A stretch of 64,000 nucleotides of DNA from Cryptomeria japonica (GCF_030272615.1 NC_081410.1:140160849-140224848), one strand, 5' to 3'. Shown: positions 36,208 to 48,710, counted from the stretch's first letter. Program-made: numbers and translations. Notes: a model not told the origin generated them from the letters alone.

Positions 36208-37379
36208 TGCACCACACCTTTGTTACCCTTGATCTCATCCATGAGAGCATCCAAAGCATGAACAAAAGGAGTTCTTTCTGTGTTTAGTCTTCCCCAAGTT
36301 TACCCATGAGAAAGCTAATAGATGAATACCCTAGTATGGCCATCCTAAAAAAACCTTTGGAATTTCCCCTTGTTGAGCCGCATCACTATGGTTACCTACG
36401 AGAAAATGAAATAATGGGTAAGTCTATGAAAAGACTCAATAAGAATCCTCTCTTTCCCTTGAAACAAATCTTCATTTCTAATTTTCCAAATATACCAAAG
36501 AATCTCACAAGACAGAATATTCCAAAATAGATTGCAATCCTTTTTGATGTCAAAAATATTACTAGTAATGATATCAAAAATGTTAATATGCAAAGGGATA
36601 GAAATGCCAAACATAAGCCATATTTCTCTAACAAAGAAACAATCAAAAAAGATATGCCTAGATGTTTCACTAACTTTACAAACATTGCATGTAACACTAG
36701 TATTATGACTAGGCCTTACTAGCAACTTATCAAGCATTAAGAGCCATTTGAATTCCTTTTTCTTGTGGACCATGGGGTTGCTCCACAACTTCTTAAACAA
36801 TTTACTCCACTAAGGGAGGGTAAGGTCAGAGTACCATCAAGAGTTAATGTATACCAATATTTTATCATTATGCATCAGAGAATTATAGATAAATTTTACA
36901 TTCATAGTACATAGTAGAGTACCATAAGACCAAGGGAAGGAGACAAACCTATCATTAATAGTAACACGTCTTTTAGGGAGTTGCAAAGCAACACAAGCAC
37001 CACATATAATATTGTAAGTCCTCTGATTAGAGGTAGGAAGGTCAAACTTACTAGAAAGAGCATCCCAAGAAATGAGTTGTCATTAGGAAAGATATCCTTG
37101 AAGCAACAAATACCCTTACTGGCCACCTTTTGGCCAAGCAGCCTTGGGCGAGTGCTAGGGGTTTATTATTGTGATAGAGGTTCCACAAAATAGACCTTTC
37201 TCCAAAAATGACATTATTTCTACTAGTCCAACTATTAGTAAATCTATGCCTAATAAGTTCCCAAGCCCTCTAGATTGATTTAAACACAGGTGAGCCCATA
37301 GTAGAGACTGGAAAAATACTAGCAAGAAGGTCACATAACAGAAGATATTTCCAAGAGTTTACTACCTTAGGAACACCCT
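36208..37379 (-). mobile_element. LINE3 fragment (minus strand)
   Basis: Minus-strand frames show LINE ORF2 C-terminal features: linker words (CGACVALQLPKRRVTINDRF), then FKKLWSNPMVHKKKEFKWL and a zf-RVT. The fragment is bounded on the left by element A's target duplication and continues, by inference, at 18948-19138. The right end is approximate, where TGTAGTGTCCACCC begins a different sequence. Confidence 0.75.
36396..37120 (-). pseudogene. LINE3 ORF2 remnant with zf-RVT
   Basis: The best-preserved part (36396-36800) contains the zf-RVT zinc-binding motif CNVCKVSETSRHIFFDC followed by FVREIW, then an ILWYIWKIRNEDLFQGKE segment typical of plant LINE ORF2 between zf-RVT and RNase H. Upstream of 36800 the same frame continues with stops. 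No RT core or RNase H is left in this piece. It is a dead fragment, used here to identify the host sequence of element A. Confidence 0.8.
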
Positions 37380-37523
37380 GTAGTGTCCACCCTTGACTTC
37401 ACTTATTTTGACTAGAGTTGACTTTTAATTCATACATGATAGGCATTATTGGGCATAGGCTATTTCAGATGATTTATATGATGTTGATACTATCATTATT
37501 GATCATGTGATATATTAGACAAT
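37380..37523. other. Host sequence of elements D and E, left part
   Basis: Begins TGTAGTGTCCACCC, which may be the start of an older LTR, and continues at 45235-47289 and after 59002 once D and E are removed. No coding content. Confidence 0.4.
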
Positions 37524-37528
37524 ATATA

Positions 37529-38678
37529 TGACGAATACTAAGAGGGGGGGTGAATTAGTATGCCAAAAATCTCTGCACTTAAACACTTTGCAAGACTAAT
37601 AGTAAACCGGTAAAACAGTTTTAGCAGACAAACTGGTTAACACACATGCAAACCAAATAGCTAATAATGCATTCACCCATAGAAGCAAAAACACCATAAC
37701 ACAAGAGATTTTGATGTGGAAACCCAAATAGAAAAAACCACGGTGAGATGGAACTCACAAGTAACTATCTGCAGAATAGGAACCAGACTGGTTAAGGTCA
37801 AACCAGTTAAGGTCTTACAATGTTCTTTACGAGAACAGATCTTGTTAGGAATCTCAACCTTTGTTAGGAGATAAGTCCAATTAAAGACTACCTTGCTAGA
37901 GGATTTTAGATCCAAAGATGTGAACCACCTTGTTAGAGGATTTACAAAAGGATTTTGGGCCTACCTGGTTAAGGGCTACAAACTTGTCAAAGATGTGAGT
38001 AATCAACAAGTGTTTGATCTAGCTAGTAGCACAGACTGCTCGGTTAGATCCTTGATAGCTCATTCCTAATGCACTCCAGCATTACTTTAGTCTTCTACAC
38101 ATTCATATTCTCTCCAACTCCTCAACCACCTTAAACCCTAGCAACAACATAAACTTTTGCTACAACCACATCAACAACCTAAAACCCTAGACATGATGTC
38201 CTTATAAAGGAATCTAATTTCATGTTGGTCCAATAGGATTACATAACAATTTCCTAGGTTCAATGAATCTAAACATACTTGGTACCATGACACAAAAACC
38301 ACCGTTAAGGTGTCGACACCATCAAACAATCGGTGGATGGTAACTCATCACAAAATGTCGGTTGGTAACTCATCACAGAGTATTACTGGTTCATATAAAA
38401 TGCCAGTTGCCAGTTTGACAAAAGTGAAGACTGGTAAAAATGTGTTATGCCACTTTAATCCCTCGTATCACTTGGGATCCATGAACCGCTTGGGGTCAAT
38501 ATGCCGCTTCAGACCGGGAAACACATTTTGCAAAACACCAATAGTCTAAAGACTATAATACAACATACCGATTGGAACAAATACCAGTTGTGCTCTAACT
38601 CATACATATAAAGGGGATCTCAATGCAAGTGTGTGTCCATCAATGACAATCACAAAATAAACATCAAAAATGTCAATA
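37529..38678 (-). repeat. Element D 3' LTR
   Basis: 1150 bp. The minus-strand start is TATTGACATTTTT, where the other copy has TGTTGGCATTTTT, so the terminal TG has decayed to TA. It is preceded (minus strand) by the PPT. Confidence 0.92.
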
Positions 38679-38680
38679 AT

Positions 38681-38690
38681 TTCCCCCTTT
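38681..38690 (-). promoter_or_regulatory. Element D polypurine tract
   Basis: Minus-strand AAAGGGGGAA just upstream of the 3' LTR, preceded by GTTGCCATCAATGCC as in element A. Confidence 0.85.
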
Positions 38691-38978
38691 GGCATTGATG
38701 GCAACACTTAGGAAAATTAAATTTTGACATCTAAGTGTTTTACAACAAAATCATGCCATTAGCAAAATTGCTCACCCTAAGCATATACACTATCCCTTTA
38801 ACAATACAATGTATAACACTTTTACATATAGAGCATAAACATTGAGATATTCAGAGCATATATCAAAATTTTGATTACCAGATACTTCTCCCAAATAGAA
38901 TTCTTCTCCCCCTTTGCCAACAATGACAAAGTACAGCTGAACAACCTTGTTTTCATTTGATATTAAAATAATAAAAGT

Positions 38979-41900
38979 TTATGACAATAAGGAATAATAC
39001 TTGTCAAAAACAGATTTAAAGTCCTGCAAGAATTGTTTCATCGACAAAGACCAAGACTCAAGTAGGGAGGTGGCTACTTCTTTTTCTGTCTGCATCAGGG
39101 AGACCTATTCTTCCATGGCATCAATTGTGCTCATCTCCTGTGTAACTATTAAGGCATCCAAGTTCAGATAGCACTTCTGAAGAATTTGCAATCGTGGGAG
39201 TAGAACCAGTTGTAGCTCCTACAAATCTCTAGACCGAGTGCTGATCTCTTGCTCCATTTTTGCTGACTGGATGTGAAACTAGTGAACGGTTTGCCCATAA
39301 GTTGTAAAGGAATCATAAGGTGGCTTGAATGTACTCATGTAGGACTGCAAGTCTGTTTGAAGCTTTTTCTTCTGAGCTAGCACATCATCATAGAACAGAT
39401 GGGGTTGGCAAATCTTGCTGAGTAGTAGATTTCCCTCATCTAGAGTGTCCCTTATATCCTTTTGTTCTTTCTTTAGTTCAGACCGGAGCTCATTCAACTT
39501 CTTCAACAGAGCTATGTTAAGAGCTTTTTGATGCTCCTTCTTGAAATTTACCTCTACTACCTCTTCTAGGCTTTGCACCTGATCATCCACTACTATGCAT
39601 AGGAGCTTAAGTTTAGCTAGTGATGAATCATTGTTGGGAAGATTTGTATTGGGTATCAAACCAGTAAGAGCGTCAATAGCTGCTTGAATTACATCCTGCT
39701 CCTTCCTTCGAATAATTTCAAGGCGCTCTTGAGCAACCTTGATGCTCTACATTAGCTCCATTTCACTTGCAGACTGCAGATCGATAGGACTGGTGAGATC
39801 ACCTAGTTTGGCTTGACTCCCGATTGCCTTCGTAGTCTCCATCTGGGTTCTCTTTTCCACTTCTCATGCCTTATCCTCTTCCACTTTCTTCTTCTCTACT
39901 TCTTTCCTCTTCTCTGCTTCCTTATCCTCCTCTGCTTTTTTCTTCTCTGCTTCTTTCCTTTTCTCCTCTTCTTTGTCCTCCTCTACCTTCTTCCTTTTCT
40001 CTACTTCCTTCCTCTTCTCCTCTTCCTTGTCTTCCTCTTCTTTCTTTTTCTTTTCATCTTCTTGCTTCTTTTTCTCTTCTTCATCCTTCTTCTTCTTCTC
40101 CTCTTCATCTTTCTTCTTCTTCTCTTCTTCATCCTTCTTCTTCTTCTCTTCTTCATCCTCTTTCTTCTTCTCTTCTTCATCCTTCTTCTTCTTTTCTTCT
40201 TCATCCTTTTTCTTCTCCTCTTCTTCATCCTTTTTCCTCTGCTCGGCCTGTTCCTTTGCCGCTTCCTATCTGTCCTCAGCTTGCTTATCAATCTGTTCAG
40301 CCTATTGCTCCTATCCTTTTGCCTCGGATGGTGTTTCCTGAGTAACATTTTCTACGTCTAGGGAATCGACATCAATAGTGTTGACCAGTTCATCAACCAG
40401 GTTTCCTTCATCATCAAATGCTTCATCCAGTTTTGTTATAACTGGTTCTTTCTCAGCTTGCCGGTTGGCTTCAGCCACTCGATGCATCTTCAGAGCTTGT
40501 AGAGAATGAGTGTGTGTATCCTTGAGCACTTCCTTAACCTTCCCTTCTAGTAATAGGAGTCTTCTTCTTCTCATGAAGAAAAGACCTTTGTATTTGCTCA
40601 TTACATCAAATAGTTCCGAATTTGATACATCAGGAAAATGTTCAGCAAAAACTTTTTCTCTCATTTCCTGTTCCTGCTCTATGGCAATGCGCCATTTATT
40701 GTCTAAGGACTTATACAAAGAATCCAGTGTTTTAGATCTAATTTCTGAAGGTGACCGGTCATTAACACATAAATACTGAATTATTTCATTTTCAATCACT
40801 TCCTTTTCATCATCATTAAAGTCATCAAAATACTCAATTAAATCATGTAGCAATTTTCTCCTAATATTCTTTATTTTTCTTCGACAATGTGTCAAAGGTT
40901 TATAGGAGGAGATATCAATATTTATCAGTGTAGATGATGTCGGTTCATTCTTTGTCTTCTTTCTTATCTGTCTTGCCTTCTTGGGCTGCTCCTCAGACAC
41001 AATTTCCTCTGAGTTCGGTGTATTGCTTTTTGTCTTCCTTTTCCTCTCGAAGACTTTAGCCGATGCTGCTTTCAGTTTCTTCTTGGCTGGTGACTGCTTG
41101 GTCACTTTTGGAGTTGCAGTAGTAACCGGTGCTGATGCTGTAGGCACTGCCTTTGCCTTCTTCACTACAGGTTCTTTTCCTTTCTTTGTAGAGGGTTCCT
41201 CGACCGGTGTAACCCTTTCCAGATAGGTTCCAGTCCTCTCTGCCTTAGGATCAAGAGGTGAGGCAATAAGGGTAGAGGCATACCCTTCCAGCATATTGTA
41301 CATCACTTCATATCCCATTGGCTCCACTTCTTCGTGTTTGGGCTCAACAACCTCCATTATGCATTTATCCACTTGGATGGTGAAACAAATATCATCTTCG
41401 TATTTCTTGATGATGTCACCCGATATCCTCATTCTTTGGCTCATTTTCCGTTTGAACTCATCAAAATACTTGTTCAGAACATCAGGGTAACCGATTCCAA
41501 TTGCTTGAATGCTTTACTTGATTTGCTTGGTCACCAGTTGGTCAGCAGACCACTGGACATCTCCTATTCCTGGAAAGTAGCCTGGAAATAGAAGAACAAC
41601 CCAGCCAGTAGTTGGCCAAACTTGAACCTTTGTGCATTATCTTGTTTGATCAAATTCAGATTCAACAGGAGTTGTCTCTGCATACCAGTGCACATGTCAA
41701 ATGATGCATCCTCCTTTATCATCTGGTAAGTGGCATTTACCACTACAGCAGATACAAAGTTAATTCTGCTGGCAGAGAATGTCCGGTAGCCTATCACCAT
41801 GCAAGCATACTTAACCAGATCATCCTTGATAGAATTGACTGTCATGCCTCATGAGTCGCTCACTAAACCGGTGAGCTTGGACATTTCAGTTTTGCTTACC

Positions 41901-42319
41901 ATCCTTAGGGCTGGCACTTCCCTTGTGTTGTAGAATCTGGTGACTGCATGAATTGCCTGTGGCATGATATCATGTGTTCTCTCTAGGTACATCTTGTCAC
42001 CATGGACTCTGCTCAAAATGATCCTTATATGATCCTCTGTGAAATCCTCCAGGAAGTAAACAACATTGTGGAGCTTCTTCTTCTCCAAAATATTATACTC
42101 CGGTTTGATCTTCTTATCCTTTCCGCAAAATAAACCTAACTGGGAGTGGATAGCTAGAGACCCTAGGTCTTCAATCTTGTAATCTATGTAGTTTGAAATT
42201 CCCTCTTCTACTATCACACCAACCAGAACTTGTGATAGGGCATTATACTTAGACTTTGATTGAATAAAACTTGCAGACTCGACAAATGCACTAGAACTGG
42301 TATGAGATGCGGAAGCCAT
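38979..42319 (-). pseudogene. Element D ORF2: accessory protein with Lys/Glu octapeptide helix
   Basis: From ATG 42319 (MASASHTSSSAFVESA) to TAA at 38979, about 1110 codons, with one frameshift between 41564 and 41444 and several TAG stops. The N-terminal globular region (42319-41350) aligns with element A ORF2: RVHGDKMYLE (about 42000), MVIGYRTFSASRINFVSA (about 41790), MGYEVMYNMLEGYAS (about 41320). The GLPxxG site is degraded here (AVTRFYNTR). A Lys-rich basic region follows (41200-40900), then DEKEVIENEIIQYL (about 40810). Next comes a Lys/Glu-rich tract with seven to eight KKKKDEEE octapeptides (about 40240-40030) and a coiled-coil C-terminus. Function unknown; the family is shared with element A. 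Confidence 0.75.
39866..40250 (-). repeat. 24-bp repeat coding for a KKKKDEEE octapeptide
   Basis: The plus strand shows (TTCTTCTTC...TCTTCATCC)n with a 24-bp unit. In the frame of element D ORF2 (GAT codons in phase, for example at 40083-40085) it encodes alternating runs of Lys and Asp/Glu. Such K4E4-type repeats tend to form a rigid single alpha helix. Shorter, irregular units continue down to about 39866. Confidence 0.88.
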
Positions 42320-42845
42320 GATAGAAATTTTAAGAACTCGAGAAATACCTTTTGAAACATGTGAATTTAGGGCTTGCAGATTCTCCTTCACTTCACACTT
42401 CGTTAGTTGATGAATCATCGCTTTGTGTTCTCCACTTGACCGTTTGTAGTTTGAATTTGAATCTCCTTCGTGGTTTCTCAATTTCTCAAAATCTCAGCTC
42501 AAATCATCTTTTCGTCGCTCTACTCTTTGAAAAAATTTTCTTTGCTCGAAAACTAATAGTGAGAAATGATTTGAAAAATGATTTTAAACATATTCCTCAC
42601 CTACCGTCATTAATGCTCCTCTATTAGGGCGTAAACCCTAATTTGCCTTTTTACCATTTTCGATCTTCTGCCAAATGACAGGTATCACATACTAGTTAAG
42701 GTCTTTTATTGGTGTAAACCGGGGGTTTGAAACATTTCGCCGTTTGCTCCCCCTAAGCTTTTTCTAAAGCTTAGTTTGCCGGTTCCGTGATTTCCACACT
42801 AGGTGCAGAAACTGGTTCCTCTTGTAACACCGCTGGTTTCTTCTT

Positions 42846-44060
42846 CTAGGTTTTGTTCATGTCTGCTTGAATAGTGTCAACATCAATGTTTCCTTCGGGA
42901 GTGATTGTTACATCATCAGATATGTTCTTTCTTGATCTACAGAATCTGGCAATGTGACCCATTTTGTTGCAGTGATAGCAGACCAATCCAGGTGCTCTCC
43001 AAGGTCCATTGTTCATATTTCCATTCTTCCTTCTACATGTTGTAGCAGTGTGACCATGACCATGATAGACCATATAGTTTTCTCTCCATTTGGTTGCTGC
43101 TTGATAGCCATCGCTTCTTTGCTAATGATTGAAGGCATTAAACCAATTGTGATTCTGGTTCACAAAAAGTTCAGGATCAGCTCCTTGGGTCCTCTAAGGA
43201 TATCTATCAATGTTGTTCATAACTAACTTGCATTCATATGCTCTATGCCCATACTTGTTGCATGCATAACAGTTACCATTGAATCTATAGGATCTAGGCT
43301 TATCATTTAGGAAATAAGGAAAATTGTTGTAAGCCTTACTCCTACACACATTTGCAGTATGTCCTTCTTTAAGACAGTTGAAGCAAACAGGTTTAAACTT
43401 TTTATTACCTTTATCCTTTGATGTTGGTTATTTCTTTAACATTCCAACATTTGTACCAGAGGTCTCACCTTCCTCATGACCGGAATAACCAAGTCCATTG
43501 GTATTCTTGACCGGTTTGGTAGATTCAAGCTTTTGCTCTAGCTTGACAGTACTCTTGTTGAACTTAGTAAGTATTTCCTTTGACTCAGAGAGTTCTTTGG
43601 AAATAGCAGCATTTGTTTCCAATAGGTTTTCATTCTCAAAGATGGCAATGATCAATTCTCCTTGCATGTCTTCCTTTTCCACTTTGCTTGCATGGAGTTG
43701 AGCAGTTAGGGCACTGATTTCTTGTTTCAGCTTGGAGATATCATGATCTCTTTCTTTCACCAGATCTTCAACTTTCCTCCGGTTCTCAAGCTCTTGACAC
43801 ATCTGGATAGTCAGTCCTTCCAATTCCTTTCTTAGGTTGGAGTTTTATTCATTCAACTTATTTACTTTTGCAATTAGGGCTTCCATGTCTGCTTCAACTG
43901 AAGAACTATTTTCAGATAGCTCCATCAGCTTTTTAGCATGTTCTCTCCTTTTTGCCTAAGATGCCTTGTATTTGACCATAAGATCATCATAGGCTTGCTC
44001 AGACTGAGTGAGCCGATGTGTAAGTTCCCTTATAGAGTATTCCCCCATATCTCTTTCCAT
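42846..44060 (-). pseudogene. Element D ORF1: coiled-coil gag-like protein with four zinc knuckles
   Basis: A 405-codon minus-strand frame from ATG 44060 with several TAG/TAA stops and no frameshift. The first 200 residues form a long coiled coil (Leu/Glu/Lys heptads). Four knuckle-like motifs follow: CFNCLKEGHTANVC, CYACNKYGHRAYEC, a degenerate VYHGHGHTATTC and CYHCNKMGHIARFC. The last ends about 42920. The layout matches element A ORF1, including the number of knuckles, which is higher than the one or two usual in plant retroelement gag. It starts just downstream of the PBS. Role inferred: RNA binding and particle formation. There is no standard capsid domain that I can see. Confidence 0.82.
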
Positions 44061-44083
44061 TGGTTAAACTTATAGAAAGGTAG

Positions 44084-44095
44084 GCTCTGATACCA
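44084..44095 (-). promoter_or_regulatory. Element D primer-binding site
   Basis: Minus-strand TGGTATCAGAGC, two bases inside the 5' LTR, as in element A. Confidence 0.92.
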
Positions 44096-44097
44096 AT

Positions 44098-45234
44098 TGA
44101 TGAATACTAAGAGGGGGGGGGTGAATTAGTATGCCAAAAATCTCCACACTTAAACACTTTGCAAGACTAATAGTAAACCGGTAAAATAGTTTTAGCAGAC
44201 AAATAGGTTAACACACATGCAAACCAAATAGCTAATAATGCATTCACCCACAGAAGCAAAAACACCATAACACAAGAGATTTTGATGTGGAAACCCAAAT
44301 GGGAAAAACCACGGTGAGATGGAACTCACAAGTAACTATCTACAGAATAGGAACCAGACCGGTTAAGGTCTTACAATGTTATTTACTAGAATAGATCCTA
44401 TTAGGAATCTCAATCTCTATTAGGAGATAAGTCTAATTAAAGACTACCTTGCTAGAGGATTTTAGATCCACAGATGTGAACCACCTTGTTAGAGGATTTA
44501 CAAAAGGCTTTTGGGCCTACCCGGTTAAGGGCTATAGACTTGTCAAAGATGTGAGTAATCAACAAGTGTTTGATCTTGCTAGTAGCACAGACTGCTCGGT
44601 TAGATCCTTGATAGCTCATTCCTAATGCACTCCATCATTACTTTAGTCTTCTACACATTCATATTCTCTCCAACTCCTCAACCACCTTAAAGCCTAGCAA
44701 CAACATAAACTTTTGCTACAACCACATCAACAACCTAAAACCCTAGACATGATGTCCTTATAAAGGAATCTGATTTCATGTCAGTCCAATAGGATTACAT
44801 AACAATTTCATAGGTTCAATGAATCTGGACATACTTGGTACCACGACACAAAAAGCACCATTAAGGTGTCGACACCGTCAAACAATTGGTGGATGGTAAC
44901 TCATCACAAAATGTCGGTTGGTAACTCATCACAGAGTATTACCGGTTCATATAAAATGCTGGTTGCCAGTTTGACAAAAATGAAGACTGGTAAAAATGTG
45001 TTATGCCGCTTTAATCCCTCGTACCGCTTGGGATCCATGAATCACTTGGGGTCAACATGCCGCTTCAGACCGAGAAACACATTCTGCAAAACACCAATAG
45101 TCTAAAGACTATAATAGAACATACCGATTGGAGCAAATACTGGTTGTCATCTAACTCATACATATAAAGGGGATCTCAATGCAAGTGTGTGTCCATCAAT
45201 GACAATCACAACATAAACATAAAAAATGCCAACA
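44098..45234 (-). repeat. Element D 5' LTR
   Basis: 1137 bp. The minus strand begins TGTTGGCATTTTTTATG and ends AGTATTCATCA. It is closely similar to 37529-38678 throughout. Confidence 0.93.
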
Positions 45235-45770
45235 ATATATACTTATTATGTGATTGATTATCGAAATATTATATTGATCATGTGATTTGATGAGCATAAG
45301 TGTTGATGGATTTTACATGCCTTACTATAATCACAAATTATACTAATCATGCACTTGATGATGTTTGTATGTACTGACCATATTTAATGACTATCTATGA
45401 TGAGTTGGTCGTATGGTGTGTTTGATTGTTGTCTGACTGTCTTCAGGATAGAGACAATGCCACATCACTCATTGCGAGCAGGATGTGTCATTGCGATTCT
45501 CTAACCCTGTCTGTTATAATATATATGCATATGTCATATCATTTCTTTGTGGATGCAGGATTTGCAGGTACTAGACACTGACTCCACCTGGCTCCGCAGG
45601 TCTGAGCGTGTCTTTAAATCCCAATGGCATGTGGTTCGGAGTTGGCAAAAGTTCCCCTCACGTACTCTAGGTCTAAGATGTTCACCTTGTCAGGTTATCT
45701 TGATGTGAGTTGATTTGTTGATGTCTTATGCTATTTTGATTTTCCTTTTTGTTGGTCAAGTAAGTATTGT

Positions 45771-45850
45771 GGTGTATTGGTTAAGTCTCTTCGCCACGAG
45801 TTGGAGGTTTGGAGATCAAATCCCTCTAGCTTCGTTTGTGTGAGTTTTGA
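45771..45850 (+). mobile_element. Possible tRNA-related SINE head
   Basis: The piece reads GTGGTGTATTGGTTAAGTC, like a pol III A box, and 30 bp later GGAGATCAAATCCC, like a B box (GWTCRANNC). The spacing is right for a tRNA-derived promoter. The rest of a tRNA cloverleaf is not convincing, and I cannot define the 3' end or flanking duplications. Confidence 0.42.
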
Positions 45851-47289
45851 GGTATGGATTTCTCATTGTGTAATTGGATTTCTCCTTATAAGGAATTTAT
45901 TTAAGTGAATAATATATTTAATCTAATTGGCTTGATCTTTTATTTATTTATTTAATAAAGATTTATTTATTATTTGATCTATTTAATTTAATGTTGAGTA
46001 TTTGATATTTAATTTATTAGCTTTTATTTATTGGGTTCAACCGAGTTTTTATTTATTGGAGTTTTATTTAGTTAATTTTATGTATTGATTTCCTATTATT
46101 ATTAATATTTATTTATAAATGTCTATGGTGGGAAATTATTTATTTAATGTTGAAGTGAATTTTATTTATTGAGTAATATTATTTTACCCATTAAGTAATT
46201 AAAATGAGGTAATTTGTATTCTTTTATTTAAAAGTCATTTTCACCCCAGGTCAATGGTTTAATTTATTTTACCTACCCTTGGATTTGATTGGCTGGAAGT
46301 TTATGGTAGGTAGAAAATATATTTTATTTTCTTGAACTTTGGGAAGGTAGGTATGGAATATAATTTTTTTGGAATATTTTGATTGGACGATGGTTTTGCT
46401 TGGTTTTTTTTTTTTAATTTTTTTTTGATAAATAGGCCTTCCTGTGTAGGGGGTTGGCATCTTGGGTGAATGAATTTCTGAGATTGATTCGCATTGTGTT
46501 TTTTTAAAAGATTGTCTGCAAGGTGTCTGAAATATTGTTTGGGGATTTAAAAAAGAATTTTAAATTGATTCTTATTTTCACAAATCAGATTTGAAAGGGA
46601 TTATTTTATTCTTCTTGTTTTTTTTGAGAAATCAAGTTAGAATATGAGAAATGGTTTCCTGTGGTTTTTTTTTTTTTTTTGTAATGTTTCATGTAGTTTT
46701 TCCTAACTTGCTAGTTGATTGCTTGTGTGGTACTTTCCGGATTAATTCTTGTACCAGAGGCATTGTTTAGGGTGTTCGTGAGTTTTCTAGTTTTATATCT
46801 GATTTTATTTGATGTATTTTGTTGGTTTCAAGCATATTTACCTTCCTATGTTATTGGGGAAAGAATTGTGCTTTCATCCATATTGATGTGCTATGGTTGG
46901 TGAGTTGGAAGTGTTGTTGTTTTGGGGTAGCAAGTGAGTTGGCCTTACTGTGGTTTTACTTTCATTAATGAAAGCAAATTTTATGGCTTGATATGCCTAT
47001 GTTTATTGTTGGCCAAGAGGCTCATTTTTTTATGTTGTTGTAGTTTTGACTGTGTCAAGCTTCCTTGTCATAAGGCTTTATGAATATGAGTTTGGTTGCT
47101 ATTTTGTTTTCAGTTTTGTCTTAGATTTAAATAAGATTTGAATTAAAAGTCTTTTATGATATTTATGATGCTTTTCATTGATGGTTAATTATAGTTTTTG
47201 ATGTGGTATTGCCAAGAGGTTCATTGTGTTTCTAGCTACTTGAATATCCATGTTTTAGGGAGTAAGCCATTGGATGCATATGAGTGTTA

Positions 47290-47294
47290 TGTTG
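47290..47294 (+). repeat. Target-site duplication of element E, left copy
   Basis: tgttg precedes the 5' LTR and recurs identically at 59003-59007 after the 3' LTR. Confidence 0.88.
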
Positions 47295-48707
47295 TGATGA
47301 CGCTAAGATGTGTTATTTCTTTTACCCTTAATTTGCCACTATTTGTCATTCCTATGGTATCCATGTCATTCCTGTCACCATTTGGTAAGGAAGGAAAGAG
47401 GGAATTCAATAAATATGAAAGAAAAGTCAAAACCAAAATTATGAGCGAAACCCGTGGTTATTTACTGACTCAATTATTTAATTGCCATAACAGGGGATCT
47501 ATAGGTGGATAGGTACTTGGAAGAAAGGATTGCTTGGCGCATGCATCATGTGAATGAGAGAACGACATGAAAGTGATGTATTTTTGACAGATAGTTTCGG
47601 TATAATCTTGACATGGCATAGACTTGTTGAAGTTGTTATATTGTTTTGATTCGGTGGCCTGCGGCCCTAGATTAGTTGATGGCTATCATTTTGTTTTGTA
47701 TAAAACAAGTTTCATGGTTACAATCCCATAATCAGTTAGAGACAATATTAGTAAGCAGTGTTATATAAATATGTATGAGATTGTTCAAAAGGATAACCAG
47801 ATAATATATGAAAAACATTGTTGTTCCAATTATTCTCTGATTGCGAATGCATGGTTTGAAGTAACAAGCATTGATAGTTTCAGCACTTGGTAACCGAGAA
47901 GGCAGGGCTCCCTTACTCGCGTTATCAAGTGACTTCGTTATAAGTGTGAAGTGAGTAATTTTATGTTCTGTTCGCGTGATTTGTGTTTATTGTTTATAAT
48001 GATAATTGTGTGATTTTGTAAACAACTTAGTTTAGATTCAACGTAGTGTTGTTTGAAGGAATTGTGAGTTTGCAGAATATTTAATAATCCACACAACAGG
48101 ACATCTTTTTGTTCAATTTGTAATTCACAAGTCTAATCCGAAATTGTAGGATAAGGAAAATATCTTAGTTCAGAAATCAAGTTATATCCATCTGAACTTA
48201 TGTTTGATCTGATTGAATGAGCTGTGATTTAGAATTCTGATACTCGGACAAATACACATTTAAATCAACAGGTTGTGACTCATAATTCTGGTATTCTTAC
48301 ATATTGTTCCACTTCTTGTCACTATCATGGCAGGAAGCAGAACCATGTTATTTTCACTCCTAGATTGATAAGCAAAACACAGTTGAACGTTCTAAGTTGG
48401 TGTTTATAGGGTAGGTGTTTAAGTAAAGAGACTTGATTGAAAGTGTGTGACTTAAGTTTAAATACTTTAAGTGTGAGATTTAATTTGTTAGTGAATGAGC
48501 CTTAGATTTGTTCTTGGAATAAGCGTGTAAATTAGAAATGCATTCATAATCACTTAACATACTATCTTCATCCCTTGAGAAAATAGCCGCTATACCTCTC
48601 ATCAGTTTACGAATCCCAGATTGACACTTTTAGGTGTAACTGAGGGTGGTTGCATCAAATTAGTCCTAAGTTAATCCAAAGAATCAGACCATAGTTTTAC
48701 CCTACAT
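47295..48707 (+). repeat. Element E 5' LTR
   Basis: 1413 bp, beginning TGATGACGCTAAG and ending TTACCCTACA. It is very similar to 57591-59002, with few differences by eye, suggesting the youngest insertion of the long elements here. Confidence 0.94.
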
Positions 48708-48710
48708 TTT

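Larger units (their letters stand above)
37529..45234 (-). mobile_element. Element D: pol-less LTR retroelement, relative of element A
   Basis: 7.7 kb on the minus strand. LTRs at 44098-45234 and 37529-38678, PBS at 44084-44095, ORF1 (44060-42846), ORF2 (42319-38979) and PPT (38690-38681). A perfect 5-bp target duplication, atata, lies at 37524-37528 and 45235-45239. No pol domain is present in any frame. ORF order, the four-knuckle ORF1, ORF2 and PPT context all match element A. The two LTR families share only short parts such as TGTTGGCA and GTCATTGATGG, so A and D belong to different branches. Confidence 0.92.
45235..47294. other. Sequence between elements D and E, no gene recognised
   Basis: AT-rich and T-rich non-coding DNA. 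It holds a possible tRNA-derived SINE head (45771-45850) and otherwise nothing I can support. It includes both target sites (atata at the left, tgttg at the right). Confidence 0.55.

Noticed and set aside
39813-40361. Long Ser- and Leu-rich plus-strand ORFs (three frames)
   Set aside because: They are the antisense of the KKKKDEEE tract of element D ORF2; the low-complexity repeat opens several frames at once.
45771-45850. A functional tRNA gene
   Set aside because: Only A- and B-box-like words fit; acceptor and anticodon stems do not pair convincingly.
47198-47512. A 104-codon ORF at the left end of element E and its partner at 57554-57853
   Set aside because: Both are the same LTR sequence read through; they share the frame only because the LTRs are near identical.
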